Positions 7,423 to 15,235 of a DNA stretch of 19,818 nucleotides are shown piece by piece. Both the position numbers and the translations under genes were made by a program. This DNA is from Planctomycetota bacterium (GTDB taxonomy: Bacteria; Planctomycetota; Phycisphaerae; Phycisphaerales; UBA1924): NCBI GenBank assembly GCA_023434205.1, contig JAEYTB010000121.1, positions 1-19,818 of the forward strand, in the 5' to 3' direction. Position 1 is the first letter of the stretch; the number at the start of each line of letters is the position of its first letter. The notes under the pieces were generated by a model. It was not told the origin of the DNA. It was given only the letters and a program-made list of their open reading frames with translations, and did not search any database.

Positions 7423-9844
7423 CCGTCCCGCACCCCAGCACGACCTCGAACTGCCGCATCATCTCGTGGTCCTCGTGCTCGAGCACGTGGCAGTGGTACG
7501 GGTACAGCCCGGTGAACCCTTCGAACCGCGTGATCACCCGCGTCAGCTCGTTGGGCATCGCCTGCACCGTGTCCTTCCAGCCCGATTCCTCGGGCCGCGC
7601 CGGCAGGATCGGCCCCGTCGGCAGCCCCGTCACAGGATCAAACGCCTGCCGGTTGAGCACCTGGAACTTCACCAGGTGCATGTGCATCGGGTGCACCATG
7701 CCGCTGCGGTTCCGCCACGTCCACACCTCCACATCGTTCAGCCGCGGCCGCTCGGTAATGTCGTGCCACATCTTGTCGTCGATCATCCACATCCCGGTGT
7801 CGTGCCCGCAGTCCGGCGTCGGCGACCGCCGCAGCGTCAGCGTCCGCTCGATCACCGCGTCCGCAGGGTCCAGCGGCGGCACAGGCACCAGCGAAGCCGG
7901 CACCGCCGCCGTGTGCCCCGCCTGCCCCTGCACCACGAACTTCATCACCTGCGGCAGCACACCCACCCCCGGCGTGCCCGGGAATGGCGCCGGCGCGGAG
8001 TTCGTCAGGATGATCTCGGTCCCCGGCGCGTACCCCGCGAAGTCGATGATGATGTCCGACCGCTCCCCGGGCGAGAGCGTGATCGAGCTCATCGTCACAG
8101 GCGCAGGCAGGATCCCCGAGTCCGACCCGATGACCTGGAAGCTCGCCCCATTGCTCAGCCCCAGCGTCAGCGTCCGCGAGTTGCACCCTTCCACCACCCG
8201 GAACCGGTACTTGCCCTGCTTCACGTTCAGGTACGGCATCACCTTCCCGTTCACCACCATGAAGTCGCCGAAGAAGTGGTCCATCCACATGTCGTGGTAC
8301 TTGAGCGACCCGTCCGGGTTGAACGACCGGTCCTGGATCACCAGCGGCACCTCGAACTCGCCGCTGGGCAGCCCCAGCGCCTCCTCCTGGCTATCGCGGA
8401 TCAGGTAGCCGCCCGCCAGACCCATATACACGTTCAGCCGCGTGATCCCCAGCGCATGGTCGTGGTACCAGATCAACGCCGCGGGCTGCTGGTTCGGGTA
8501 CGTATACAGCGCGCTCTGCCCGCCGGGCGGAAAGTAGAACTCCGGGTACCCATCGCTCTCGGGCGCCACCACCCCGCCGTGGAGGTGCGTCACGATCGAC
8601 GCGTGGTTCGTCATCGTGTCCGGCCCGTGCAGGCACGTGTCCACCGCCAGCACATGGCCCGTCCGGTACTGCCCCGTCGAAACCTCCCGCAGTTCGTTCC
8701 GCCACGTCACCGTCACCGGGTGGTCCCGCCGCGCCAAAATCGTCGGCCCCGGCCAGTGCCCGTTGTACCCCCACACCCGCGTCATCGGCAGGTCGCGGTG
8801 GGCCTGGTGGAAGAACTCCACGGCTTGCATCTCATAATGGGCCGCTCCCAGCGGCTGGCCCGTCACGGGCTGGGCGATCGGCGGCACCGGCATCGCGTCC
8901 ACGAACGGCGCCAGCACCAGCGGGCACGTCACCACGCCGCAGGCGGTGTAATCACCCTGGTACGTCCCCCCCTGGGCGCTGCACTGCGCCGCGGACACGA
9001 CCAGGCACGAACCGTTGTTCAGGCAGCACGCCCCCGTCGCCGGCGGACAGGGGTCGGGTGAGCAGGTCGTGTTGTTCCCCTGGTACGTCCCGCCCAGCGT
9101 CGAGCATTGGGTGGGCGACACCACCGAGCACGCCGCGCCCGCGACGCAGCACGCCCCGCTGGGCCCGCTCACCGTGTACACCACCGTCAGCATCGGCCGC
9201 TGCGCCGCGGTATTGGTCTCGCTGGATTCAAACCGGCGTGCGGTGTGGGGCACCGACTCGTCGCCCCGCAGCATCCAGCCGAAGTTGGTCGCGGGGTTCG
9301 TCACCCACCCCTGCACATCCGCCGCCATGGTGCTGGAGGTGAACGTGTACGTGGTGTAGGTGCTCGTCAGCGCGGTCGTGGCGCTCGCTGTGCTGACAAA
9401 GTCCCCCCCGGGCGCCGCCCAGAAGGTCGAGGGATAGAACCGATGGAGCCACGTCGCGTCATTGGTCTTCGACGCCGCCCCAGTCCCTTCCTGCCCCGTC
9501 GCGTTCGAAGTCCCCTGCCCCCAATCCGCGAGCATCCTGTGGAGCGTGACCGCCCCGTCCGACGCGGTGGTCCGGCTCTGATATACCGTCAGCGTCGCCG
9601 ATGTCACGGTCGCGCCGGTCGGGATCGCCGAAAGATTGAACGCCACCAGCCCGCGCCGCCGGTCCATCCCCCCCTGGTTCGTCCGCCCGGTCAGGAACCG
9701 CGACCCCGCCCCGTTGCTCAGGCTGCCGTCGCTGGTCTCGTACAACGTGTTGTCCTTCACGGCCACCACCGTGACCGTGTCCGCAAGGCACGCACCCGCC
9801 GCCCCAAGCGCCAGCACCGCCGTCCAAAGCTTGCTCTTGTGCAT
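7238..9844 (-). CDS. Secreted CotA-like multicopper oxidase with N-terminal accessory domains and Asp-rich tail
   Basis: An 868-residue exported protein. The ATG at 9844 is preferred over one 33 bases upstream because GGGAG lies 5 nt before it and the protein then begins with a clean signal peptide (MHKSKLWTAVLALGAAGACLA). Residues about 22-225 resemble DNRLRE-type beta domains (RRGLVAFNLS, AADVQGWVTNP, PMLTVVYT). Two six-Cys repeats follow (231-268 and 272-308; GACC, QC, GGTYQG). Residues about 310-805 form a laccase/CotA/bilirubin-oxidase-like enzyme that couples substrate oxidation to reduction of oxygen to water. All copper motifs are present: HLHGG (His420, His422), WYHDH (His461, His463), HPMHMH (His718, His721, His723), and HCH with Cys785, His790 and Met795 of the type 1 site. 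The two-loop tail ends GGNC. Substrate is unknown; metals, phenols or bilirubin-like compounds are possible. Confidence 0.92.
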   Translation of the reverse strand: MHKSKLWTAVLALGAAGACLADTVTVVAVKDNTLYETSDGSLSNGAGSRFLTGRTNQGGMDRRRGLVAFNLSAIPTGATVTSATLTVYQSRTTASDGAVTLHRMLADWGQGTSNATGQEGTGAASKTNDATWLHRFYPSTFWAAPGGDFVSTASATTALTSTYTTYTFTSSTMAADVQGWVTNPATNFGWMLRGDESVPHTARRFESSETNTAAQRPMLTVVYTVSGPSGACCVAGAACSVVSPTQCSTLGGTYQGNNTTCSPDPCPPATGACCLNNGSCLVVSAAQCSAQGGTYQGDYTACGVVTCPLVLAPFVDAMPVPPIAQPVTGQPLGAAHYEMQAVEFFHQAHRDLPMTRVWGYNGHWPGPTILARRDHPVTVTWRNELREVSTGQYRTGHVLAVDTCLHGPDTMTNHASIVTHLHGGVVAPESDGYPEFYFPPGGQSALYTYPNQQPAALIWYHDHALGITRLNVYMGLAGGYLIRDSQEEALGLPSGEFEVPLVIQDRSFNPDGSLKYHDMWMDHFFGDFMVVNGKVMPYLNVKQGKYRFRVVEGCNSRTLTLGLSNGASFQVIGSDSGILPAPVTMSSITLSPGERSDIIIDFAGYAPGTEIILTNSAPAPFPGTPGVGVLPQVMKFVVQGQAGHTAAVPASLVPVPPLDPADAVIERTLTLRRSPTPDCGHDTGMWMIDDKMWHDITERPRLNDVEVWTWRNRSGMVHPMHMHLVKFQVLNRQAFDPVTGLPTGPILPARPEESGWKDTVQAMPNELTRVITRFEGFTGLYPYHCHVLEHEDHEMMRQFEVVLGCGTADFDGDGDVGTDADIEAFFACLAGSCCPACYPGGADFNADGDVGTDADIESFFRVLAGGNC

Positions 9845-10025
9845 CGCTGCTCCCTTCCCCGATGACCCTCCCACCAACCCGGCGGTAGTTTACCTCTTGG
9901 TCTTCTAGTCAAATGTAGCACCCGCCGTACCCCTGGCCAAGCTCATCTGACACCACGTTTTCCGCTCACCCACGCCTCCTACGCCGCCATCAATCAGGCC
10001 GCTTTCCGACCCTTCGCTCAACATC

Positions 10026-10038
10026 TAGAACGATTCTA
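10026..10038. promoter_or_regulatory. Small palindrome upstream of iscS (candidate operator)
   Basis: TAGAA-CGA-TTCTA is a perfect 5-bp inverted repeat with a 3-base spacer in an AT-rich patch, ending 30 bases before the iscS ATG. It overlaps the place where a -35 element would sit for the -10-like box at 10057. A regulator site is plausible but short palindromes also occur by chance. Confidence 0.35.
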
Positions 10039-10056
10039 AAACTCAAGTCCACCGCC

Positions 10057-10062
10057 TAATAT
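10057..10062 (+). promoter_or_regulatory. -10-like box immediately upstream of iscS
   Basis: TAATAT matches the bacterial -10 consensus well and stands out in GC-rich sequence. It ends 6 bases before the iscS ATG, which would place transcription start at or next to the start codon. A poor -35 (TTCTAA, 10034-10039) lies 17 bases upstream. No purine-rich ribosome binding site precedes the ATG, which fits a leaderless transcript. Confidence 0.4.
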
Positions 10063-10068
10063 CCCCTC

Positions 10069-11322
10069 ATGGCCACACCCCAGACCCCGATCTACCTCGA
10101 CCACGCCGCCACCACCCCCTGCGACCCCCGCGTCGTTGAGGCCATGCTCCCCTACTTCACCCAGACCTTCGGCAACCCCGGCAGCCGCAATCACCGCTTC
10201 GGGTGGGACGCCGAGGCCGGCGTTGATGCCGCCCGCGAGCACGTCGCCAAACTCATCGGCGCTGACGAAAAGGAAGTCATCTTCACCTCCGGCTCCACCG
10301 AGTCCAACAACATCGCCATCAAGGGCGGCGCCTACATGTACGAGAAGGCCCCCGCCGGCTCGGGCCGGCCCAGTGGGGGTCGCGGCCACATCATCTCCTG
10401 CATCATCGAGCACAAAGCCGTCCTCGACCCCTGCAAGCGGCTCCAGAAGGAGGGCTTCGACGTCACCTTCCTCGAGCCGGGCAGCGACGGCATCGTCACC
10501 GCCGACATGGTCCGTGCCGCGATCCGCGACGACACCATCCTCGTCACGATCATGTGGGCCAACAACGAGATCGGCACCATCAACGAGGTCCCGCAGATCG
10601 GCGCCCTCTGCCACGAGAAGGGCATCCTCTTCCACACCGACGCCACCCAGTGGGTCGGCAAGATGCCCGTCGATGTCAACAAGGACAACATCGACCTGCT
10701 CAGCCTCAGCGGGCACAAGATGTACGGCCCCAAGGGCGTCGGGGCCCTCTTCGTCCGCCGCCGCAAGCCCCGCGTCCGCCTCCAGGCCCTCGTCGACGGC
10801 GGCGGCCAGGAACGCGGCTTCCGCCCCGGCACTCTCAACGTCCCCGGCATCGTCGGCCTGGGCAAGGCCGCCGAGATCGCCCTCGCCGAAATGGATAACG
10901 ACGCCCAGCGCCTCCTCGCCCTCCGCCAGCGCCTCGAGAAGGCCGTTACCAGCCAGCTCGACACCTGCGCGATCAACGGTCACCCCGAGAAGCGCCTCCC
11001 CCACCTCACCAACATCTCCTTCGGCTTCGTCGAGGGCGAGAGTCTCATGATGGCCGTCAAGGAAATCGCCTGCTCCAGCGGCAGCGCCTGCACCTCCGCC
11101 AGCCTCGAGCCCAGTTACGTCCTCAAGGGCCTTGGCGTCGGCGACGACCTCGCCCACTCCTCCCTCCGCCTCTCCCTGGGCAAGTCCACCACGCAGGAAC
11201 AGGTGGACTACGCCGCGGAGCGGATCATCGCCTCCGTCAAGAAGCTCCGCGAGCTGAGCCCGCTCTACGACATGCACAAGGAAGGCATCGACCTCTCCAA
11301 GGTGGTGTGGGGCGTTCACTGA
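10069..11322 (+). CDS. iscS: Cysteine desulfurase
   Basis: A 417-residue PLP enzyme that takes sulfur from cysteine, giving alanine and a protein persulfide, and passes the sulfur to the scaffold encoded next door. It starts IYLDHAATTPCDPRVVEAML as in IscS/NifS. The cofactor site shows TSGSTESNN (about 73-81), His115 in IIEHKAV, Asp191 in HTDATQ and the PLP lysine Lys217 in SGHKMYGPKG. The catalytic cysteine is Cys341 in SSGSACTSASLEPSYVL, the long-loop IscS type. Length is near that of IscS (about 404), with a short Gly/Pro/Ser-rich insert around 93-106. The gene heads a same-strand cluster with iscU (74-base gap) and iscA. The start at 10069 lacks a visible ribosome binding site; see the -10-like box just before it. 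Confidence 0.95.
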   Translation: MATPQTPIYLDHAATTPCDPRVVEAMLPYFTQTFGNPGSRNHRFGWDAEAGVDAAREHVAKLIGADEKEVIFTSGSTESNNIAIKGGAYMYEKAPAGSGRPSGGRGHIISCIIEHKAVLDPCKRLQKEGFDVTFLEPGSDGIVTADMVRAAIRDDTILVTIMWANNEIGTINEVPQIGALCHEKGILFHTDATQWVGKMPVDVNKDNIDLLSLSGHKMYGPKGVGALFVRRRKPRVRLQALVDGGGQERGFRPGTLNVPGIVGLGKAAEIALAEMDNDAQRLLALRQRLEKAVTSQLDTCAINGHPEKRLPHLTNISFGFVEGESLMMAVKEIACSSGSACTSASLEPSYVLKGLGVGDDLAHSSLRLSLGKSTTQEQVDYAAERIIASVKKLRELSPLYDMHKEGIDLSKVVWGVH

Positions 11323-11396
11323 GTCGAAAGTCGCACGCCCCGCCTCCGGGTCGTGCTCGCAGGACCGGATCACGACGAACCCAAAGGACCAGACCC

Positions 11397-11822
11397 ATGG
11401 CCTACTCCCCCAAAATCATCGAGCACTACGAGAAGCCCCGCAACGTCGGCAACTTCGGCACCCAGGCCGACGTCAAGACCCGCAAGGACATCGGCGTCGG
11501 ACTCGTCGGCGCCCCCGAGTGCGGCGACGTCATGCAGCTCCAGATCAAGGTCAATGATCAGGGCCGCATCGAGGACGCCAAGTTCAAGTGCTTCGGCTGC
11601 GGCTCCGCCATCGCCAGCTCCTCCGTCGCCACCGAGTGGCTCAAGGGCAAGTCCCTCGACGAGGGGCTCGCCATCAAGAACACCCAGATCGTCGAAGAGC
11701 TCAGCCTCCCCCCCGTCAAAATCCACTGCTCCGTCCTGGCCGAGGACGCCATCCGCGCCGCCATCAACGACTACAAGGCCAAGAACAACCTCCCCATCGA
11801 CCAGCCCGCCCACGCCCACTAA
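11397..11822 (+). CDS. iscU: Iron-sulfur cluster assembly scaffold protein
   Basis: A 141-residue cytoplasmic scaffold on which Fe-S clusters are built before transfer to target proteins. It reads AYSPKIIEHYEKPRNVGNF at the start and has the IscU ligands Cys42 (GAPECGDVM), Cys68 (FGCGSAIASSS) and Cys111 (PPVKIHCSVLAEDAI), with Asp44 beside the first. The LPPVK motif, bound by HscA in other bacteria, is present although no hscA lies nearby. An extra Cys65 precedes the second ligand. A longer in-frame start 90 bases upstream was rejected because that extension is Arg/Pro-rich and unlike IscU, while the ATG at 11397 has AAAGGA upstream and begins exactly where the family begins. It acts with IscS upstream and IscA downstream. 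Confidence 0.95.
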   Translation: MAYSPKIIEHYEKPRNVGNFGTQADVKTRKDIGVGLVGAPECGDVMQLQIKVNDQGRIEDAKFKCFGCGSAIASSSVATEWLKGKSLDEGLAIKNTQIVEELSLPPVKIHCSVLAEDAIRAAINDYKAKNNLPIDQPAHAH

Positions 11823-11889
11823 CCCCGCACGAACACCCTCATCCAGCCCGGCTTCCCCGACGTACTATCGGGTAGAAGGAGCCACGCCG

Positions 11890-12267
11890 ATGTCCGCAAG
11901 CACCACCACCCTCCCCCAGTCCAACGACGCCGTCCACGGCGTCATCCTCTCCCCCACCGCCGCCAAAGAGATCCACCACATCATCAAGGACCAGGAGCTC
12001 GACCCCGAGAAGGTCTGCCTCCGCGTCGGCGTCAAGGGCGGCGGCTGCTCCGGCTTCAACTACCTCCTCGACCTCACCGAGTCCCGCAAGGACACCGACG
12101 AGGTCTTCGAGCAGCACGGCATCCGCATCATCGTCGACCCCAAGAGCCTCCTGTACCTCAACGGCGTCACCGTGGACTTCAAGGACGAGGTCATGGGCCG
12201 CGGCTTCGTCTTCAACAACCCCAACGCCACCAGTTCCTGCGGCTGCGGCTCCAGCTTCAGCGCCTGA
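11890..12267 (+). CDS. iscA: A-type iron-sulfur carrier (IscA/HesB/ErpA family)
   Basis: A 125-residue protein that carries iron or an Fe-S cluster to target proteins. The family core is clear: VILSPTAAKEI, LRVGVKGGGCSGFNYLLDL with Cys53, GIRIIVDPKSLLYLNGVTVD, and the C-terminal SSCGCGSSF with Cys117 and Cys119, giving the three-Cys pattern of A-type carriers. The N-terminus has about 15 extra residues. AAGGAG sits 8 nt before the ATG, a strong start signal. The gap to iscU is 67 bases, with no terminator seen, so cotranscription with iscSU is likely, and a strong terminator follows. ErpA or SufA would be equally fair names on sequence alone; iscA is chosen from the neighbours. Confidence 0.92.
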   Translation: MSASTTTLPQSNDAVHGVILSPTAAKEIHHIIKDQELDPEKVCLRVGVKGGGCSGFNYLLDLTESRKDTDEVFEQHGIRIIVDPKSLLYLNGVTVDFKDEVMGRGFVFNNPNATSSCGCGSSFSA

Positions 12268-12289
12268 GCCCACCCTCAAAATCTCCTAA

Positions 12290-12321
12290 AAGGGAGCCGT
12301 CCCCCCGGCTCCCTTCTCTTT
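12290..12321 (+). terminator. Strong intrinsic terminator ending the isc cluster
   Basis: A perfect 10-bp stem AAGGGAGCCG / CGGCTCCCTT with a 6-nt loop is followed by CTCTTT, 22 bases past the iscA stop. Four A residues before the stem (12288-12291) would also give a T tract on the opposite strand, so it may work in both directions. Confidence 0.8.
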
Positions 12322-12398
12322 GCGCCTTGTGGACCCATCCCCCGCCCGCTACGCTCCTTAGGCACCGAGACAGGGCACCCCGACCGGGAAGACCTCCG

Positions 12399-12878
12399 AT
12401 GAGCCAGGCATCCACCCCGCTGGAGACCGCGCACGGATACTCCCCCCCATCCGTCGCGCAGTTCAGCGTGTTCCTCACCAACAAGGTCGGGAAGCTCCAC
12501 GACCTGGTCAAGGCCTTCGACGGCTCCACCTGCCAGATCTGCGCCCTCTCCGTCCACGAGGCCAGCGACCACGCCGTCGTCCGCATCATCACCAACTCCG
12601 AGCGCACCGCCAAGAAGGTCCTCGAGGCCGAGCACCTCCCCTACAGCCAGCGCGACGTCCTCGTCGTCGAGATCGGCGACCGCCACTCCCTCTCCACCAT
12701 GTGCCTCTGCCTGCTCGCCGCGGAGCTCTCCATCCACTTCGCCTACCCGCTCATGCTCCGCTCCAGCCCGGCGCCCACCATCGCCCTCGCGGTGGACGAC
12801 CTGACCCTCGCCGGCCAGATCCTCCGCCGCAAGGAGTACCGCCTCCTGGGCGAGCACGACCTGCCCTGCAAGATCTAA
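12399..12878 (+). CDS. Tandem ACT-domain protein
   Basis: A 159-residue soluble protein. Residues about 17-85 form an ACT domain (VAQFSVFLTNKVGKLHDLVKA, then CQICALSVHEASDHAVVRII, then VLEAEHLPYSQRDVLVVEI). Residues about 88-155 look like a second one (STMCLCLLAAELSIHFAYPL, then TIALAVDDLTLAGQILRRKE). ACT domains bind amino acids or similar ligands and control enzymes or regulators; free-standing ACT proteins are common, and the ligand cannot be told here. The ATG at 12399 is chosen because family similarity starts soon after it and GGGAAG lies upstream; an in-frame ATG at 12327 sits almost on the isc terminator. The gene must have its own promoter in the short space after that terminator. 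Its end overlaps the convergent protease gene by 4 bp. Confidence 0.8.
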   Translation: MSQASTPLETAHGYSPPSVAQFSVFLTNKVGKLHDLVKAFDGSTCQICALSVHEASDHAVVRIITNSERTAKKVLEAEHLPYSQRDVLVVEIGDRHSLSTMCLCLLAAELSIHFAYPLMLRSSPAPTIALAVDDLTLAGQILRRKEYRLLGEHDLPCKI

Positions 12879-14392
12879 CGCCGCTGGTGCGACAGGTCCT
12901 TCACCTCGTTGCGCCGCATGAATGACTGCACCGCGCCCCAATCCTTGCCGTCCACGATCCCGTCCCCGGTGACGTCCATCGGCCGCCGCAGAAACTCGTA
13001 CGCGTCATCCATGCTGAACGCCGCGGCGTTGAACGGCCCCGCCGGCAGCGACACCGCGTGCTGTCGCACCACCGCGTTCCACAGCGCCCGCCGCAGGTTC
13101 AGCCGGCCCGCCCCGAAGAACACGTCGTCCCCCGCCGGCCCGATGTCGTCCACGCTCGCCAGCAGGACCCCCTCAACCTCCGCCGGAGACAGCCCCGGCG
13201 CGATCCCCCAGATCATCCCCAGCGCCGCCGCCACCGTCGGCGTCGAGTAGCTGTTCCCCTCGTTCGTGCCATAGCCCCCGCCGATCGTCGTGAGCCAGAT
13301 CCCCGCCGCGGGCGCCGCGACATCCACCCCGGTCCCGTAGCTCGAGCTCGCGTTGGGGTTCACCGATGAGGCCCAGCGGCCGTCCGACGCGTCGGTCCCG
13401 CTCACCACCGTCACGTTGGGGTGGTCAAACGGGAACGTCAGGTCCGTGTTCCACCCGTTGTCGTCCATCGCCCACACAAGGAGCGCGTTGCGGCTGCGGA
13501 TCGTCGTGCCCAGCGTGTTGATCCCCGGGTCCTCAACCCCCGTGTAGCTCACCGACACCACCCGCGCCCCGTTGCTCGTGGACCACAGCGCGCCGTTCTG
13601 GATATCCCCGAACGACGCCCCGCTGCTCGTCGATGACGACGCCCGGATCGGCATCAGCCGAAGGTCCCACCCCACCCCCGCGATCCCGATCCCGTTGTTC
13701 CCGATCGCCGCCGCCACACCCGCGACGCCCGTCCCGTGCCCGTTGGAGTCCATCACCACCGTGTTCCACGGCGGGCCCGCGGTCTGCGCCCGCCGCTCCA
13801 GCACGAAGGAGCAGTACCCCAGCACCATGTTCGCCGCCAGGTCCGGGTGTGTGAAGTCCACCCCCGTGTCCACCACCGCCACCACCACCGACGGCTGCCC
13901 CGCGCTGATGTCCCACGCGCTGGGCGCGCTGATCTTGGTCAGGTTCCACTGCCCGAGGAAGAACGGGTCGTCGGGGATCACCTCCCGGGCCTGCATCGGG
14001 AAGAGAAGCCAGTCCGGCCGCACCCACTCGTACAGCCCGGTGGCCAGCAGCTCCGCCGCGAGCGTGTCCTCCGTGTGCCCCGGGGGCACCACCACGAAGT
14101 ACTCGTCCACCTCGGGCACATACTCGTGCTCAAACTTCGCGGCGCCCGCCCTCGCCTCCGCATCTCGCGAGGCCCGCGCGCCCTCGGCCAGCCCGGCCAT
14201 GTCCGCCGCCTGCCGCGGCCGAACGATTAGCCGACCCGTAAACTCACGCTTGCCCGCCTGCGCCACAAACGGCGGCCCCCACCACGCCCGCGCCCCTTCG
14301 CCCCCGGCCTGCTGCCCGGAAACCGGCGCAGCGAAACCGCACACCACGAAGGTGAGGAGCCCCCCAGAAAAGCTCCGACACCGGCCGATCAT
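12875..14392 (-). CDS. Secreted subtilisin-like (S8) serine protease with dockerin-like C-terminus
   Basis: A 505-residue exported protease. Signal peptide at 1-26 (GGLLTFVVCGFAAPVSG). Residues about 50-130 resemble an inhibitor-type propeptide. The S8 catalytic domain (about 150-440) shows Asp175 in VAVVDTGVDFTHPDL, His219 in SNGHGTGVAG and the nucleophile Ser381 in GNSYSTPTVAA, where most subtilases have GTSMATP. Asn312 in the MDDNGWN region may serve the oxyanion hole. Residues 473-490 (DVTGDGIVDGKDWGAVQS) match one canonical 12-residue dockerin-type calcium loop, unlike the Asp-rich tails elsewhere in the window. The end is short and basic (SHQRR). The ribosome binding site is poor: GGAG lies about 15 nt before the ATG, so the exact start is less certain. 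It is expected to digest proteins outside the cell or in the periplasm. Confidence 0.88.
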   Translation of the reverse strand: MIGRCRSFSGGLLTFVVCGFAAPVSGQQAGGEGARAWWGPPFVAQAGKREFTGRLIVRPRQAADMAGLAEGARASRDAEARAGAAKFEHEYVPEVDEYFVVVPPGHTEDTLAAELLATGLYEWVRPDWLLFPMQAREVIPDDPFFLGQWNLTKISAPSAWDISAGQPSVVVAVVDTGVDFTHPDLAANMVLGYCSFVLERRAQTAGPPWNTVVMDSNGHGTGVAGVAAAIGNNGIGIAGVGWDLRLMPIRASSSTSSGASFGDIQNGALWSTSNGARVVSVSYTGVEDPGINTLGTTIRSRNALLVWAMDDNGWNTDLTFPFDHPNVTVVSGTDASDGRWASSVNPNASSSYGTGVDVAAPAAGIWLTTIGGGYGTNEGNSYSTPTVAAALGMIWGIAPGLSPAEVEGVLLASVDDIGPAGDDVFFGAGRLNLRRALWNAVVRQHAVSLPAGPFNAAAFSMDDAYEFLRRPMDVTGDGIVDGKDWGAVQSFMRRNEVKDLSHQRR

Positions 14393-14486
14393 TGGGCTTC
14401 ACGCTCTCTCCGCGCCCCGGCCCTCCGGAGCGCTCAGGCACAAGTCCACCACGTTCCAAGCCGCCTGTCAACGCATAATCATCCCC

Positions 14487-14522
14487 AAAAACGACCGCTC
14501 CGGCCAGCAGGGGCCGGAGCGG
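14487..14522 (-). terminator. Strong intrinsic terminator of the PEP-CTERM gene pair
   Basis: On the minus strand, 27 bases past the stop at 14550, an 11-bp stem CCGCTCCGGCC / GGCCGGAGCGG with a 6-nt loop is followed by TCG and five T residues. It lies between the PEP-CTERM-like gene and the protease gene on the same strand, separating their transcripts. Confidence 0.8.
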
Positions 14523-14549
14523 GTCGAATCTTCATGATGCCTGCACGCT

Positions 14550-15173
14550 TCAGCGGCGACGCCGCACCGCGCCCAGCAGGCCCAGCCCCAGCAACGCCGC
14601 GGACGCGGGCGCGGGGACGATGATCTCGATCTCCACCCGCTGCTTGGTGATGGTCCGCCCGCTGAGGAACGCGGACAGGTTGTTGGTCAGCGAGAGCTGC
14701 ATGTTGGTCATCGACAGCCCGCCCCGGATGACCTCGCCCTGCCAGGTGTTGGGCGTCACGCTCGTGTCAAACGTGAACGCCAGCGGGTCCTGGATCATCG
14801 GGAACGCGGGCAGGTCCAGGTCCTTCAGGAACAGCGTCGCGCCGATGCTCGTCCCGCTGCTGTGCGAGCGAGAGCCAAACTCCCGGATGATCACGCCCAG
14901 AATGGTCTGCCCCGGCGCCGCGGTGATGTCCACCTGCAGCGTGTCGGTCTTGGTGTTCTGCACACCCTGAACCGCCGAGAAACCCTGCGGCGTGAAGACA
15001 AACGTGTTGCCCACGATCACGGGGTCCCCGAAGAACCCGCTGTTGCTGTACCCGTTCGACCAGCTGAACAGCGGCGTGCTGCCGCTGGGGTTGCTCCAGT
15101 CCACGGCCGCGCTGGCCGTCCCGCTCGCCATCGCGAGCGTCGCAAGGCATCCAAGCCTGAGGGCTGCGTTCAT
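14550..15173 (-). CDS. Exported PEP-CTERM-type protein, paralogue 1
   Basis: A 207-residue protein of unknown function. It starts with a signal peptide (MNAALRLGCLATLAMASGTASA) and ends VPAPASAALLGLGLLGAVRRRR, a Pro-containing motif, a hydrophobic helix and an Arg cluster, the layout of PEP-CTERM tails processed by exosortase in Gram-negative bacteria. The middle is beta-rich and lacks catalytic motifs (VDWSNPSGSTPLFSWSNGYS, DPVIVGNTFVFTP). Its first 50 mature residues align with the next gene upstream. The ATG at 15173 is preferred over one 39 bases upstream, because the upstream extension disrupts the signal peptide. It probably is a surface or biofilm-matrix protein. No exosortase gene is in this window. 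Confidence 0.8.
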   Translation of the reverse strand: MNAALRLGCLATLAMASGTASAAVDWSNPSGSTPLFSWSNGYSNSGFFGDPVIVGNTFVFTPQGFSAVQGVQNTKTDTLQVDITAAPGQTILGVIIREFGSRSHSSGTSIGATLFLKDLDLPAFPMIQDPLAFTFDTSVTPNTWQGEVIRGGLSMTNMQLSLTNNLSAFLSGRTITKQRVEIEIIVPAPASAALLGLGLLGAVRRRR

Positions 15174-15235
15174 CTCTCGTCTCTCCACCGGCCCTTCATG
15201 GACCGAGAACAAGCCACGTCAGTCTCTACGTCCCC

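Noticed and set aside
7466..9061. Plus-strand ORF opposite the copper oxidase
   Set aside because: Extreme His/Arg/Val composition and complete overlap with a gene carrying all copper ligands.
9887..9912. TTGACT / TAAACT promoter-like pair upstream of the copper oxidase (minus strand)
   Set aside because: The spacer is only 14 bases, too short for a normal sigma-70 promoter; the region may still hold a promoter.
10036..11373. Minus-strand ORF opposite iscS
   Set aside because: Gly/Asp/Val-rich antisense shadow; iscS on the plus strand has all catalytic residues.
11307..11396. N-terminal extension of iscU
   Set aside because: Basic, Pro-rich, overlaps the iscS end and is absent from the family; the start at 11397 fits.
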